Shown here in pieces: positions 52,611 to 61,540 of a DNA stretch of 64,000 bases (positions are counted from its first letter, which is position 1; the number at the start of each line of letters is the position of its first letter). The translations under genes and the position numbers were made by a program. The notes beneath the pieces were generated by a model. That model was not told where the DNA came from. It saw only the letters and a list, made by a program, of their open reading frames with translations, and did no database searches. The DNA is taken from NCBI RefSeq assembly GCF_006438875.1, contig NZ_RCZH01000009.1, positions 15,636-79,635 of the forward strand, written 5' to 3'. The stretch comes from Flavobacterium pectinovorum (GTDB lineage: Bacteria > Bacteroidota > Bacteroidia > Flavobacteriales > Flavobacteriaceae).

Positions 52611-53900
52611 TTAAAAAACAACAGGAAATTTTTTTAATCCTCTTATTATGTTGCTGGCACGCCATTCGAGAGAATCGGCATCGGGATTGAATTTGATATT
52701 GGGTAAACGCTCTAAAATAGTTTTTATGGCAATTTCACATTCCAAACGAGCCAACGGTGCGCCAATGCAAAAATGTATTCCGTAACCAAAAGCAAGATGT
52801 TTGTTGTTTTGTCGGGTTATATCAAATCTTAAGGAGTCGTCAAATTTTGCTTCATCTTGATTTGCAGATAAAAAAATGACCAATACACCTTCACCTTTTT
52901 TAATTTTTATTCCGTTAATAAGGATGTCTTCTGCAGCAAGCCTCATTGTCGAATTTATTACAGGCCCGTTATATCTTAGCATTTCTTCGACAGCTGAATG
53001 AATTAAGTCAGGATTATTTTTTAAAAGATTTAATTGTTTAGGATGGGATAGTAGGGAATGCATTCCGTTACTGATTAAATTAACGGTAGTTTCATGTCCT
53101 GCAATAATAAGAAGGAAAATAGTAGCATAAAGCTCATTTTCTGTTAAATGATCTTCGGCTAATTCCAGACGTAAAAAAGCACTGATTAGGTCGTTGCCTG
53201 GGTTTTTTCTGCGTAAAGCAAAAACATTACTTAAATAATTGATAAAAGCATCTGCACTTTCTTCGATAGATTGTTTGTTTTTTTCGGTTACCTGAACTTC
53301 GATTAATACATCTGACCAGTTTCTAAGTTTTTCGCGATCTTCTACAGGCAAGCCAAGTAATTCAGCAATTACAATTATAGGCAACTGATACGCGAAGTCA
53401 TCAATAAAATCACATTTTTTGTCGGTTTGAATTTTATCTATTAATTCGTTGGTGATTTGTTGAATTCGAGGGCGCATTGCTGTAATAAGCTTTGGAGTAA
53501 ACGCTTTTTGAGCAAAAATTCGTAAACGAGTATGATTTGGCGGGTCATTGGCAAGCATATGAAACCTCCGAAGTATATAGGCGGGACTTGCCCGGTTTGT
53601 TTTTCCTTTTAAAGGATCAGTGTCAGATGTTCTTAAGCTGTTGGGAGATTTGATAAATCTGTGGTCGCGTAAGACTTCGATTGCATCGTTAAATTTAGAA
53701 ATTAACCAAACAGGGAATCCATCGTCTAATATTATTTTCTGAATAGGAGCTGTGTTTCTTAATTTCTGAAATATCAGTTCGGGATTTTCATGAAATGCTG
53801 GATCATCAAAATTTATCAAAACATGTGATTTTGTAGAAAAAGGACAAGTTTTTTTACTTTCGACAGCAAACAATTCCCTGTCTGTAGTTGAGTTTTTCAT
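52611..53900 (-). CDS. Cytochrome P450
   Basis: A 429-residue soluble class I P450 monooxygenase. I-helix AGHETT (about 269-274), ExxR in EEMLRYNG, the meander, and the heme loop FGYGIHFCIGAPLARLE with Cys378 as iron ligand. HMLANDPPNHTRLR is the C-helix. Most similar in pattern to CYP107-like bacterial hydroxylases. No ferredoxin or reductase gene is beside it, and the substrate is unknown. It is a lone gene between two near-identical palindromic terminators. Confidence 0.94.
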   Translation of the reverse strand: MKNSTTDRELFAVESKKTCPFSTKSHVLINFDDPAFHENPELIFQKLRNTAPIQKIILDDGFPVWLISKFNDAIEVLRDHRFIKSPNSLRTSDTDPLKGKTNRASPAYILRRFHMLANDPPNHTRLRIFAQKAFTPKLITAMRPRIQQITNELIDKIQTDKKCDFIDDFAYQLPIIVIAELLGLPVEDREKLRNWSDVLIEVQVTEKNKQSIEESADAFINYLSNVFALRRKNPGNDLISAFLRLELAEDHLTENELYATIFLLIIAGHETTVNLISNGMHSLLSHPKQLNLLKNNPDLIHSAVEEMLRYNGPVINSTMRLAAEDILINGIKIKKGEGVLVIFLSANQDEAKFDDSLRFDITRQNNKHLAFGYGIHFCIGAPLARLECEIAIKTILERLPNIKFNPDADSLEWRASNIIRGLKKFPVVF

Positions 53901-54201
53901 ACATTAGGATTTATGGAGTTAAATTTGTTGTAAGGCTGTTATAAAAGTAAGAAAATATGCAGTATTTGTATTTTAGTTGTCTGATTTTTAGTGAATTGTT
54001 ATTATTTTAAGATAGAATGATTAAAACAGAAAATTCTGATAGATTTTTTTAAATGATATAGAAATAATTGTTTTATTTTGTGTTAAAATCCTTATAATGA
54101 AATTGTTGTGTTTTTTGTCGCAACGAATTAATTGAAGCTAATTTTGAAAAAAAAACGCATTAGGCAATACTGAGATCGTATTGTTTGGAAGAGGAAAGGA
54201 T

Positions 54202-54236
54202 AAAAAAAGCCTCAATATAAATTGAAGCTTCTTTTT
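54202..54236 (-). terminator. ribE terminator
   Basis: Stem AAGCCTCAAT with ATTGAAGCTT; the A-run at 54203-54208 is a T-tail in the leftward transcript. It is the only feature I see in the 53901-54256 gap apart from a weak P450 promoter. Confidence 0.8.
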
Positions 54237-54256
54237 ATGAGGGCTGATTTTTAATC

Positions 54257-54847
54257 TTATTGGTTTATAGAATAAAGTCGGGAGATATATTTTCCTACTA
54301 CATCAAATTCTAAGTTTATCTTAGTTCCTATTTTAAAATCCTTAAAATTGGTATGTTCATAGGTATAAGGAATAATTGAAACGCTAAATTCTTTTGTTTT
54401 AGAATTTACAACCGTAAGACTTACTCCGTTAACAGTTATGGAGCCTTTTTCTATGGTGATATTACTTAGGTTTTTGTCATATTCAAAAGTGTAATTCCAG
54501 CTTCCGTTTGCTTCTTCGATTTTGATACAAGTTCCAATTTGGTCTACGTGACCCTGAACGATATGACCATCAAGACGATCTCCAAGCTTCATTCCTCTTT
54601 CGAGATTTACAACGTCACCGGTTTTCCAGTCTCCAATATTTGTTTTCAAAATAGTTTCGTCGATAGCAGTGACGGTATAGTATGAATCTTTTATCGCTAC
54701 GACAGTTAGGCATATTCCGTTGTGTGAAACGCTTTGGTCAATTTTTAATTCATTTGTGATAGAAGAATCAACAGTTATGTGAAGATTGCTTTGATCTTTT
54801 TGTATTTCGTGAATCCTTCCGAGGGTTTCTATAATTCCTGTAAACAT
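54257..54847 (-). CDS. ribE: Riboflavin synthase alpha chain
   Basis: A 196-residue enzyme disproportionating 6,7-dimethyl-8-ribityllumazine to riboflavin. It has two tandem lumazine-binding barrels: MFTGIIETLG, SVSHNGICLTVV (about 38-49) and the second GHIVQGHVDQIG with GSITVNGVSLTVV (about 136-148). Length and the MFTGIIE start are typical. Not clustered with other rib genes. Divergent from pdxA with closely spaced promoters. Confidence 0.95.
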   Translation of the reverse strand: MFTGIIETLGRIHEIQKDQSNLHITVDSSITNELKIDQSVSHNGICLTVVAIKDSYYTVTAIDETILKTNIGDWKTGDVVNLERGMKLGDRLDGHIVQGHVDQIGTCIKIEEANGSWNYTFEYDKNLSNITIEKGSITVNGVSLTVVNSKTKEFSVSIIPYTYEHTNFKDFKIGTKINLEFDVVGKYISRLYSINQ

Positions 54848-54863
54848 TGTTGTTTTATTTTAC

Positions 54864-54884
54864 TAAATTTGCACATCAAAATTA
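54864..54884. promoter_or_regulatory. Paired divergent -7 boxes of pdxA and ribE
   Basis: TAAATTTG at 54864-54871 (+, for pdxA) and TAATTTTG at 54877-54884 (minus strand, for ribE). The boxes are 5 bp apart, so the two polymerase footprints overlap completely. Confidence 0.55.
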
Positions 54885-54904
54885 GTAATAAATAAGCTGA
54901 GCTC

Positions 54905-55954
54905 ATGAATAAAAAAGCAGAAAATATAATTGTTGGAATTTCAATTGGAGATTTAAACGGTATTGGAAGCGAAGTTATACTTAAAACATTCGAAGATTCG
55001 CGAATGTTAGAAATGTGTACGCCAGTTATTTTTGCAAACGCCAAAATACTTTCTTTCGTTAAAAAAAGTTTTACTTCGACGGTTCAATTTCATGGAGTTG
55101 ATAAATTAGATCAGGTTTTACCGGGAAAATTAAATGTCTTCAATCTTTGGAAAGAAGGAGTTGATATTAATCTGGGTAAAAATGATGAAAAAATTGGCGA
55201 GTATGCTGTGAAGTCTTTTGTGGCTGCAACGAAAGCTTTAAAAGACGGAGAAATTGACGTTTTAGTTACGGCGCCAATAAATAAATACAATATTCAGTCA
55301 GAAGGATTTAAATTTCCGGGACATACAGATTATCTGGATCAGGAATTGGAAGGTAATGCCTTAATGATGATGGTTCAGGACAATCTAAGAGTTGGTTTAT
55401 TAACAGATCATGTTCCTTTAAGTGAAGTTTCGTCGCATTTGACAGAAGAATTAATTACCAGAAAAATAGAAACAGTTAGAAAATCACTAATTCAGGATTT
55501 TAGTATTGTAAGACCAAAAATTGCTGTGTTAGGATTGAATCCACATGCTGGCGATGGTGGTGTAATAGGAAAAGAAGATGATTTGATCTTGAGGCCAACT
55601 TTAAAGAAAATATTTGATGCCGGAACGATGGTTTTTGGTCCTTTTCCTGCTGATGGTTTTTTTGGAAGCAGTCAATATGAAAAATATGATGCGATTGTAG
55701 CAACTTATCACGATCAGGGATTAATTCCTTTTAAGACCTTGTCTTTTGGAAAAGGAGTAAATTATACGGCAGGTTTAGATAAAATCAGAACTTCGCCGGA
55801 TCATGGTACAGCATACGATATTGCTGGAAAAGACATGGCAGATTTCAATTCATTTAAAGAAGCGATTTATCTTGCAATAGATATTTTTAACTCGCGTAAT
55901 CAGTATGAAGAGATTAGTCAAAAACCTCTTAAAATAAAAGAAAAACAGTTATAA
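54905..55954 (+). CDS. pdxA: 4-hydroxythreonine-4-phosphate dehydrogenase
   Basis: A 349-residue metal- and NAD-dependent enzyme in pyridoxal-phosphate synthesis (DXP-dependent route). Blocks: VGISIGDLNGIGSEV, TAPINKYNIQSEGFKFPGHTDYL (metal His), LTDHVPLSEV, LGLNPHAGDGGVIG, YDAIVATYHDQGLIPFKT (metal His) and FGKGVNYTAGLDKIRTSPDHGTAYDIAG. Divergent from ribE. The end is 106 bp from the next gene, which has its own promoter. Confidence 0.95.
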   Translation: MNKKAENIIVGISIGDLNGIGSEVILKTFEDSRMLEMCTPVIFANAKILSFVKKSFTSTVQFHGVDKLDQVLPGKLNVFNLWKEGVDINLGKNDEKIGEYAVKSFVAATKALKDGEIDVLVTAPINKYNIQSEGFKFPGHTDYLDQELEGNALMMMVQDNLRVGLLTDHVPLSEVSSHLTEELITRKIETVRKSLIQDFSIVRPKIAVLGLNPHAGDGGVIGKEDDLILRPTLKKIFDAGTMVFGPFPADGFFGSSQYEKYDAIVATYHDQGLIPFKTLSFGKGVNYTAGLDKIRTSPDHGTAYDIAGKDMADFNSFKEAIYLAIDIFNSRNQYEEISQKPLKIKEKQL

Positions 55955-55997
55955 ACAAAAAAAGGTGAATAAGATTATTAGTTTTATAATAATTTTA

Positions 55998-56005
55998 TAT
56001 CTTTG
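55998..56005 (+). promoter_or_regulatory. -7 box of the DUF177-rpmF operon
   Basis: TATCTTTG, 55 nt before the ATG at 56061. Confidence 0.5.
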
Positions 56006-56060
56006 CACCCCGATTCAGATATCTGAGTTTTAGATATGAATTGGTCAAATTGATGTTGAA

Positions 56061-56603
56061 ATGAGCAAAATAAAAGAATTTTTAATTCCTTTCATAGGAT
56101 TAAAACTAGGAAAACACCATTTTGAGTATCAAATAAGTAACACGTTCTTTGAGAACTTTGATTACGACGAATTTCAAAGTTCGGATATCAAAGTAGGTTT
56201 AGTTTTAGATAAGCAAAGCAACATGTTAGAGTTGGAATTCAAACATAAAGGGACTGTAAATGTACCTTGTGATCTAACTGGCGAAGAATTTGATCTTCCT
56301 ATAAAAGGGAAAATGAAGTTAATTGTTCGTTTTGGAGATGAATTCAATAATGATAACGAAGAGTTGTTGATTTTGCCACACGGAGAGCATGAAATAGATG
56401 TAACACAATACATTTATGAAATGATTGCACTTTCAGTACCGCTAAAACGAGTTCATCCAGGAATAAAAGACGGCACCTTGAAAAGTGAGGCTTTAACAAA
56501 ACTGAATGAATTAACAGTCAAAGAAGAAAAAGAAGAGAGTAAACAAGAAGAAGATATTGACCCGCGTTGGGACAAATTAAAGAAACTATTAACGGATAAA
56601 TAA
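56061..56603 (+). CDS. DUF177/YceD family protein
   Basis: A 180-residue cytosolic protein with the DUF177 pattern: KGTVNVPCDLTGEEFDLPIKGKM near 68-92, IDVTQYIYEMIALSVPLKRVHP (about 112-133) and WDKLKKLL at the end. YceD-like proteins sit upstream of rpmF across bacteria and are linked to 23S rRNA or L32 metabolism. The gene is 9 bp upstream of rpmF, as in that conserved arrangement. Confidence 0.88.
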   Translation: MSKIKEFLIPFIGLKLGKHHFEYQISNTFFENFDYDEFQSSDIKVGLVLDKQSNMLELEFKHKGTVNVPCDLTGEEFDLPIKGKMKLIVRFGDEFNNDNEELLILPHGEHEIDVTQYIYEMIALSVPLKRVHPGIKDGTLKSEALTKLNELTVKEEKEESKQEEDIDPRWDKLKKLLTDK

Positions 56604-56612
56604 TATAGTAAA

Positions 56613-56807
56613 ATGGCACATCCTAAGAGAAAAATCTCGAAAACAAGAAGAGATAAGAGAAGAACACATTATAAAGCTACTGTAGCTCAAATCGCTACAT
56701 GTCCTATTACTGGAGAAGCACATTTATACCACAGAGCTTACTGGCATGAAGGTAAAATGTATTACAGAGGGCAAGTTGTTATCGATAAATCTGTAGCGGT
56801 TGCTTAA
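56613..56807 (+). CDS. rpmF: 50S ribosomal protein L32
   Basis: A 64-residue, very basic ribosomal protein: [19 protein letters not shown], then [16 protein letters not shown]. Only one Cys of the four zinc-ribbon cysteines found in zinc-type L32 is left, so it is a zinc-free form. Follows DUF177 by 9 bp and ends before the terminator at 56830-56857. Confidence 0.95.
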   Translation: MAHPKRKISKTRRDKRRTHYKATVAQIATCPITGEAHLYHRAYWHEGKMYYRGQVVIDKSVAVA

Positions 56808-56829
56808 TACGTTTTCGTAATGATACTAG

Positions 56830-56857
56830 AACTCTCACATAGTGAGAGTTTTTTTTG
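56830..56857 (+). terminator. rpmF terminator
   Basis: A perfect 9-bp stem AACTCTCAC with GTGAGAGTT, loop ATA, followed by Ts. Confidence 0.9.
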
Positions 56858-56978
56858 TTGATTATTATTTTCTTTTTTTAAGAAAATGCATACAAATTCA
56901 TTTCGTTTTTTTTTGTAATTTTCAAGTCTTTTAAAAATTTTTCAAATAGTGATATTTGAAACGAAATAATAGAATATA

Positions 56979-57977
56979 ATGAATACAATCACAGCCGCAA
57001 TTACCGCTGTTGGAGCTTACGTTCCTGACTTTGTACTTTCTAACAAAGTATTGGAAACAATGGTCGATACCAATGACGAATGGATTACTACTCGTACCGG
57101 AATTAAAGAAAGAAGAATTCTTAAAGATGCTGACAAAGGAACATCGTTTCTTGCTATAAAAGCAGCACAGGATTTAATTGCAAAAGCCAATATTGACCCT
57201 TTAGAGATTGATATGGTAATAATGGCAACAGCTACTGCAGATATGCCGGTAGCCTCTACAGGAGTTTATGTTGCAACAGAAATTGGAGCCACTAATGCAT
57301 TTGCATATGATTTACAAGCGGCGTGCTCAAGTTTCTTATATGGTATGTCAACTGCTGCAGCTTATGTGCAGTCAGGAAGATACAAAAAAGTATTATTAAT
57401 TGGTGCTGATAAAATGTCGTCAATTGTAGATTATACAGACAGAGCAACTTGTATTATTTTTGGTGATGGAGCAGGAGCTGTTTTATTTGAACCAAATTAT
57501 GAAGGCTTAGGCTTACAAGACGAATACTTACGAAGCGATGGTGTAGGACGCGATTTTCTTAAAATTTCTGCCGGAGGTTCTCTAATACCAACTACTGAAG
57601 AGACCGTAAAAAACAAACAACATAATATCGTTCAGGACGGAAAAACCGTTTTTAAATATGCTGTAACTAATATGGCAGATGCAAGCGAATTGATTTTGAA
57701 AAGAAACAATTTGACTAAAGATGATGTTAACTGGTTAGTGCCACATCAGGCTAACAAACGTATTATAGATGCTACTGCAGGCAGAATGGAACTTGAAGAA
57801 TCAAAAGTATTAATGAATATTGAAAGATATGGTAATACGACTTCAGCAACCTTGCCGTTAGTGTTAAATGACTTTGAACACTTATTAAAAAAGGGAGATA
57901 ATATTATTTTTGCTGCTTTTGGTGGTGGATTCACTTGGGGATCTATTTACCTAAAATGGGCTTACGATAAGAAATAA
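56979..57977 (+). CDS. fabH: 3-oxoacyl-ACP synthase III (KAS III)
   Basis: A 332-residue thiolase-fold condensing enzyme starting fatty-acid synthesis from acyl-CoA and malonyl-ACP. Catalytic Cys116 in DLQAACSSFLYG, His in VPHQANKRI and Asn in ERYGNTTSATLPL; GGGFTWGSIYLKW ends the protein. First gene of an apparent fabH-accB-accC operon (23 bp to accB). Branched primers would be expected in Flavobacterium, but specificity is not readable. Confidence 0.95.
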   Translation: MNTITAAITAVGAYVPDFVLSNKVLETMVDTNDEWITTRTGIKERRILKDADKGTSFLAIKAAQDLIAKANIDPLEIDMVIMATATADMPVASTGVYVATEIGATNAFAYDLQAACSSFLYGMSTAAAYVQSGRYKKVLLIGADKMSSIVDYTDRATCIIFGDGAGAVLFEPNYEGLGLQDEYLRSDGVGRDFLKISAGGSLIPTTEETVKNKQHNIVQDGKTVFKYAVTNMADASELILKRNNLTKDDVNWLVPHQANKRIIDATAGRMELEESKVLMNIERYGNTTSATLPLVLNDFEHLLKKGDNIIFAAFGGGFTWGSIYLKWAYDKK

Positions 57978-58000
57978 ATTAAAACTAAAAACAAATCATT

Positions 58001-58486
58001 ATGGATTTAAAAGAAATTCAAAACCTAATCAAATTTGTAGCAAATTCGGGAGTTGCAGAAGTAAAGTTAGAAATGGATGATGTAAAAATCACTATCAGAA
58101 CAACTTTAGAAGGAAATGTAACTGAAACTACTTATGTACAACAATTACCAGCTCAGGCTGCGTTGCCACAAGCGGTAGCTCCTCAAGTTGCTCCTGCTGT
58201 TGTAAGTGTAACTAGTGAGGCATCTGCACCAGCAGAAGATTCTAAATTCATTATTATAAAATCTCCAATTATTGGAACTTTTTATAGAAAACCATCTCCT
58301 GATAAACCAGTTTTTACTGAAGTAGGAAGTACTATTGCAAAAGGTGATGTTCTTTGTGTAATTGAAGCAATGAAATTATTCAACGAAATCGAATCAGAAG
58401 TTACAGGTAAAATTGTAAAAATTCTTGTAGACGATATGTCTCCTGTAGAATTTGACCAACCTTTATTCTTAGTTGATCCATCTTAA
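58001..58486 (+). CDS. accB: Biotin carboxyl carrier protein of acetyl-CoA carboxylase
   Basis: A 161-residue carrier: N-terminal amphipathic helix, a Pro/Ala/Val-rich flexible linker (about 48-80) and a biotinyl domain (about 82-161) with Lys125 in VIEAMKLFNEIESE. PIIGTFYRKPSPDKPVF and the thumb are typical of AccB. Works with AccC downstream and AccA/AccD elsewhere. Confidence 0.95.
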   Translation: MDLKEIQNLIKFVANSGVAEVKLEMDDVKITIRTTLEGNVTETTYVQQLPAQAALPQAVAPQVAPAVVSVTSEASAPAEDSKFIIIKSPIIGTFYRKPSPDKPVFTEVGSTIAKGDVLCVIEAMKLFNEIESEVTGKIVKILVDDMSPVEFDQPLFLVDPS

Positions 58487-58536
58487 TTTTAGATCGTTAG
58501 ATCTTTAGATTTTAGACTTTTCGAAAGTACTTAAAA

Positions 58537-58576
58537 TCTAATTATCCAATTATCTAATTATCTAATTATCTAATTT
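58537..58576. repeat. Five tandem 8-bp repeats before accC
   Basis: TCTAATTA occurs five times in a row with two single-base variants (TCCAATTA and TCTAATTT), ending 7 nt before the accC ATG. Confidence 0.8.
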
Positions 58577-58583
58577 TAAAAAG

Positions 58584-59930
58584 ATGTTTAAAAAAATATT
58601 AATTGCGAATAGAGGAGAAATTGCACTTCGTGTAATTCGTACATGTAAGGAAATGGGAATCAAAACTGTAGCAGTTTACTCTACAGCCGATGCAGAGAGT
58701 TTACATGTTAAGTTTGCTGATGAAGCGGTTTGTATTGGTCCTCCTCCAAGTAACTTATCGTATTTGAAAATGTCAAATATAATTGCTGCTGCCGAAATTA
58801 CGAACGCAGACGCAATACACCCAGGATACGGATTTCTTTCTGAGAATGCTAAATTCTCAAAAATTTGTCAAGAGCACGGAATCAAATTTATTGGTGCCGC
58901 TCCTGAAATGATTGATAAAATGGGAGATAAAGCTTCTGCAAAAGCTACAATGAAAGCTGCAGGAGTTCCATGTGTACCAGGTTCTGAAGGATTATTAGAA
59001 TCTTTCGAACAAACACAACAATTAGCAAAAGAATTTGGTTACCCGGTTATGCTTAAAGCTACCGCTGGTGGTGGTGGAAAAGGAATGCGTGCTGTATGGA
59101 AAGAAGATGAATTATTGAAAGCATGGGAAAGTGCACGTCAGGAAGCTGCCGCTGCATTTGGAAATGACGGAATGTACATGGAGAAACTTATCGAAGAGCC
59201 ACGTCATATCGAAATTCAGGTTGTTGGAGATTCATACGGAAAAGCATGTCACCTTTCTGAAAGAGATTGCTCTGTACAACGTCGTCACCAAAAATTAACT
59301 GAAGAAACACCTTCACCATTCATGACAGACGAATTGCGTACTGCAATGGGAGAAGCTGCTGTAAAAGCTGCTGAATTCATTAAATACGAAGGAGCTGGAA
59401 CGGTAGAATTTTTAGTGGATAAACACAGAAATTTCTACTTCATGGAAATGAATACACGTATTCAGGTAGAGCACCCAATTACAGAACAAGTTATAGATTA
59501 TGACTTGATTCGTGAGCAAATTATGGTTGCAGCCGGAATTCCAATTTCAGGAAAAAACTATTTGCCACAATTACACGCAATCGAATGTCGTATTAATGCC
59601 GAAGATCCTTATAATGATTTTCGTCCTTCACCAGGAAAAATTACTACACTTCATATGCCGGGTGGACACGGAGTTCGTTTAGATACTCACGTATATTCAG
59701 GTTATAGTATTCCGCCAAATTACGATTCAATGATCGCTAAGTTAATTACTACAGCTCAATCTCGTGAAGAAGCTATTAGTAAAATGCGTAGAGCTTTGGA
59801 TGAATTTGTTATCGAAGGTGTGAAAACTACAATACCTTTCCATAGACAATTAATGGATGATCCAAGATATATTGCAGGAGATTATACAACTGCATTTATG
59901 GATACTTTTAAAATGAATCCAATAGAATAA
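58584..59930 (+). CDS. accC: Biotin carboxylase subunit of acetyl-CoA carboxylase
   Basis: A 448-residue ATP-grasp enzyme carboxylating the AccB biotin. [24 protein letters not shown] at the N-terminus, ATP-grasp glycine loop [11 protein letters not shown] (about 159-169), [38 protein letters not shown] and ECRINAEDP. Follows accB by 97 bp containing the 8-bp tandem repeats. Terminator at 59936-59967. Confidence 0.96.
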   Translation: MFKKILIANRGEIALRVIRTCKEMGIKTVAVYSTADAESLHVKFADEAVCIGPPPSNLSYLKMSNIIAAAEITNADAIHPGYGFLSENAKFSKICQEHGIKFIGAAPEMIDKMGDKASAKATMKAAGVPCVPGSEGLLESFEQTQQLAKEFGYPVMLKATAGGGGKGMRAVWKEDELLKAWESARQEAAAAFGNDGMYMEKLIEEPRHIEIQVVGDSYGKACHLSERDCSVQRRHQKLTEETPSPFMTDELRTAMGEAAVKAAEFIKYEGAGTVEFLVDKHRNFYFMEMNTRIQVEHPITEQVIDYDLIREQIMVAAGIPISGKNYLPQLHAIECRINAEDPYNDFRPSPGKITTLHMPGGHGVRLDTHVYSGYSIPPNYDSMIAKLITTAQSREEAISKMRRALDEFVIEGVKTTIPFHRQLMDDPRYIAGDYTTAFMDTFKMNPIE

Positions 59931-59935
59931 TTATA

Positions 59936-59967
59936 AAAGGCTGTCAATTTTTTGACAGCCTTTTTTG
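59936..59967 (+). terminator. fabH-accBC operon terminator
   Basis: A 12-bp stem AAAGGCTGTCAA with TTGACAGCCTTT and a T-tail. Confidence 0.9.
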
Positions 59968-60017
59968 TTTTACGTCATATTTTTAATTCCACAGGTTTAC
60001 AATTTTCTTTCAGGTAA

Positions 60018-60069
60018 ACACTTTTATTGTATATTTTTTACACACTTTTCTAAAGGATTATACACTTTT
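60018..60069 (+). promoter_or_regulatory. Three ACACTTTT direct repeats (possible upstream activator sites)
   Basis: ACACTTTT at 60018-60025, 60042-60049 and 60062-60069, each preceded by A/T-rich bases. They lie 80-135 bp upstream of the candidate sigma-54 box, the usual place for enhancer-binding-protein sites. Confidence 0.4.
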
Positions 60070-60151
60070 TTACAGTTTTAAATTTCAGTATTTTTAAGTA
60101 AATCCTTTGTTAATAAGGGTTTAATAGGTTTTGGACATCATATTTAAGTAA

Positions 60152-60167
60152 TGGCATAATAATTTCA
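60152..60167 (+). promoter_or_regulatory. Candidate sigma-54 (-24/-12) promoter
   Basis: TGGCATAATAATTTCA matches TGGCACGnnnnTTGCA at the -24 GG and most -12 bases, with correct spacing but T for G in the -12 GC. It lies 47 nt before the first PepSY-like gene, with an NtrC-type regulator encoded downstream. Confidence 0.4.
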
Positions 60168-60213
60168 TTACCTAAAGCGTAAACAAACTATTAAATAATT
60201 AAAATATACTATT

Positions 60214-60510
60214 ATGAAAAATCTATTTTTATCAGCCGCAATTGTTTTAGGAGGTTTAACTTCATTTGCTTCAACAGCTCCAATAACAAACACTATTGTA
60301 AAAACTATTGTAGTATCAGATGAATACACAGAAATTAAATTGGAAGAATTACCAGCTCCAATTGCAGAAGCTTTGAAAAAAGCATATCCAACTGCAGTTA
60401 TTACAAAAGCATATAAAAACGAAAAATCAGAATATAAATTAGACGTTACAGTTGGTGACAAAGTAGGAAATCTTTTTGCTAATGCAGACGGATCTTGGAT
60501 CAAAAAATAA
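60214..60510 (+). CDS. PepSY-like secreted protein 1
   Basis: A 98-residue periplasmic protein with Sec signal MKNLFLSAAIVLGGLTSFAS and one PepSY-like domain (EIKLEELPAPIAEALKKAYP, then KAYKNEKSEYKLDVTVGDK and ANADGSWIKK). Such domains (DUF2874/PepSY_like) bind or sense at the cell surface and are sometimes repeated; function unknown. First of five tandem paralogues; most like copy 2. Confidence 0.8.
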   Translation: MKNLFLSAAIVLGGLTSFASTAPITNTIVKTIVVSDEYTEIKLEELPAPIAEALKKAYPTAVITKAYKNEKSEYKLDVTVGDKVGNLFANADGSWIKK

Positions 60511-60583
60511 TCTAAATAGGTTCTCGTGAAGATTCAAATTAGCAATATCAGACTCAAATTAACAATATTAAAATACAACTATC

Positions 60584-60880
60584 ATGAAAAATTTATTTTT
60601 ATCAGCCGCAATCGTTTTGGGAGGTTTAACATCATTTGCATCAACTTCTCCAATTTCAAATACAATCGTAAAAACAATTTCAGTACAAGAAGAGTACACT
60701 GAAATTAAATTAGAAGAAGTTCCAGCTGCAGTAACAGATGCGCTTAAAAAAGCATATCCGGATGCAGTTCTTAACAAAGCATACAAAAACGCAACTTCTC
60801 AATACAAACTAGAAGTTACAGTAGGAGACAAAGTAGGTTCTCTTTATGCTAACGCAGATGGATCTTGGATTAAAAAATAA
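60584..60880 (+). CDS. PepSY-like secreted protein 2
   Basis: A 98-residue protein, nearly identical in signal peptide and C-terminus to copy 1, differing mainly around 20-40 and 50-70 (VPAAVTDALKKAYPDAVLNKAYKNATSQYKLEVTVGDK). The 73-bp spacer from copy 1 contains two direct repeats of CAAATTARCAATAT type. Recent duplication of copy 1 is likely. Periplasmic; function unknown. Confidence 0.8.
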   Translation: MKNLFLSAAIVLGGLTSFASTSPISNTIVKTISVQEEYTEIKLEEVPAAVTDALKKAYPDAVLNKAYKNATSQYKLEVTVGDKVGSLYANADGSWIKK

Positions 60881-60908
60881 TCGGGACTAACCATTAAAAA
60901 ATATCGCT

Positions 60909-61199
60909 ATGAAAAAGTTAATCTTATCGGCAGCTATCGTTTTAGGTAGTTTGTCAATGCAGGCAGGAAATACTATTGTAATTAATTCAGTGCCGCAATC
61001 CGTAAATGTTCAGGACGAATATAAAGAAATAGATGCTGTTCCGGCAGCAATCAAAACAGCTCTTGACAATGCTTATCCAGGTGTAAAACTAGAAAAAGCA
61101 TATGTAAATGAAAAGAAAGAGTATAAAATTGAAATCACTGTTAGAGGCGAAAAATCTACTGTTTATACAGACGCTTCAGGTAATATTCTTAAGAAATAA
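60909..61199 (+). CDS. PepSY-like secreted protein 3
   Basis: A 96-residue protein: signal MKKLILSAAIVLGSLSMQA, domain VPAAIKTALDNAYPGVKLEKAYVNEKKEYKIEI and end DASGNILKK. It belongs to the second sub-group of the array (copies 3-5), with 28-bp spacing to both neighbours, which indicates a single transcript. Function unknown. Confidence 0.8.
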   Translation: MKKLILSAAIVLGSLSMQAGNTIVINSVPQSVNVQDEYKEIDAVPAAIKTALDNAYPGVKLEKAYVNEKKEYKIEITVRGEKSTVYTDASGNILKK

Positions 61200-61227
61200 T
61201 TTAAACTAACTATAAAAACTATTAATT

Positions 61228-61524
61228 ATGAAAAAGCTAATCTTATCTGCTGCAATTATTCTTGGAGGATTATCAGTTCAGGCAGCCACGCCTGCGGTAA
61301 AAACTTCAATGGTACAATCTGTTAATATTCAGGATGAGTATAAGGAAATTGGTGCAGATGCTGTTCCTGCAGCCGTAAAATCGACGATCGATAAATCGTT
61401 TCCAAATACAAAGCTTGAAAAAGCGTATAAAAACGACAAAGATCAGTACAAACTTGAAATTTCAAGTGGAGACAAAAAGTACACTGTATTTACAGATGCT
61501 TCAGGAAACATTATTAAAAAATAA
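61228..61524 (+). CDS. PepSY-like secreted protein 4
   Basis: A 98-residue protein: signal MKKLILSAAIILGGLSVQA, domain VPAAVKSTIDKSFPNTKLEKAYKNDKDQYKLEISSGDKKYTVF and end DASGNIIKK. It is the most diverged in the first domain helix (SFPNTK rather than AYPGxK). Function unknown. Confidence 0.8.
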   Translation: MKKLILSAAIILGGLSVQAATPAVKTSMVQSVNIQDEYKEIGADAVPAAVKSTIDKSFPNTKLEKAYKNDKDQYKLEISSGDKKYTVFTDASGNIIKK

Positions 61525-61540
61525 TTAAAAAAAGAGCACG

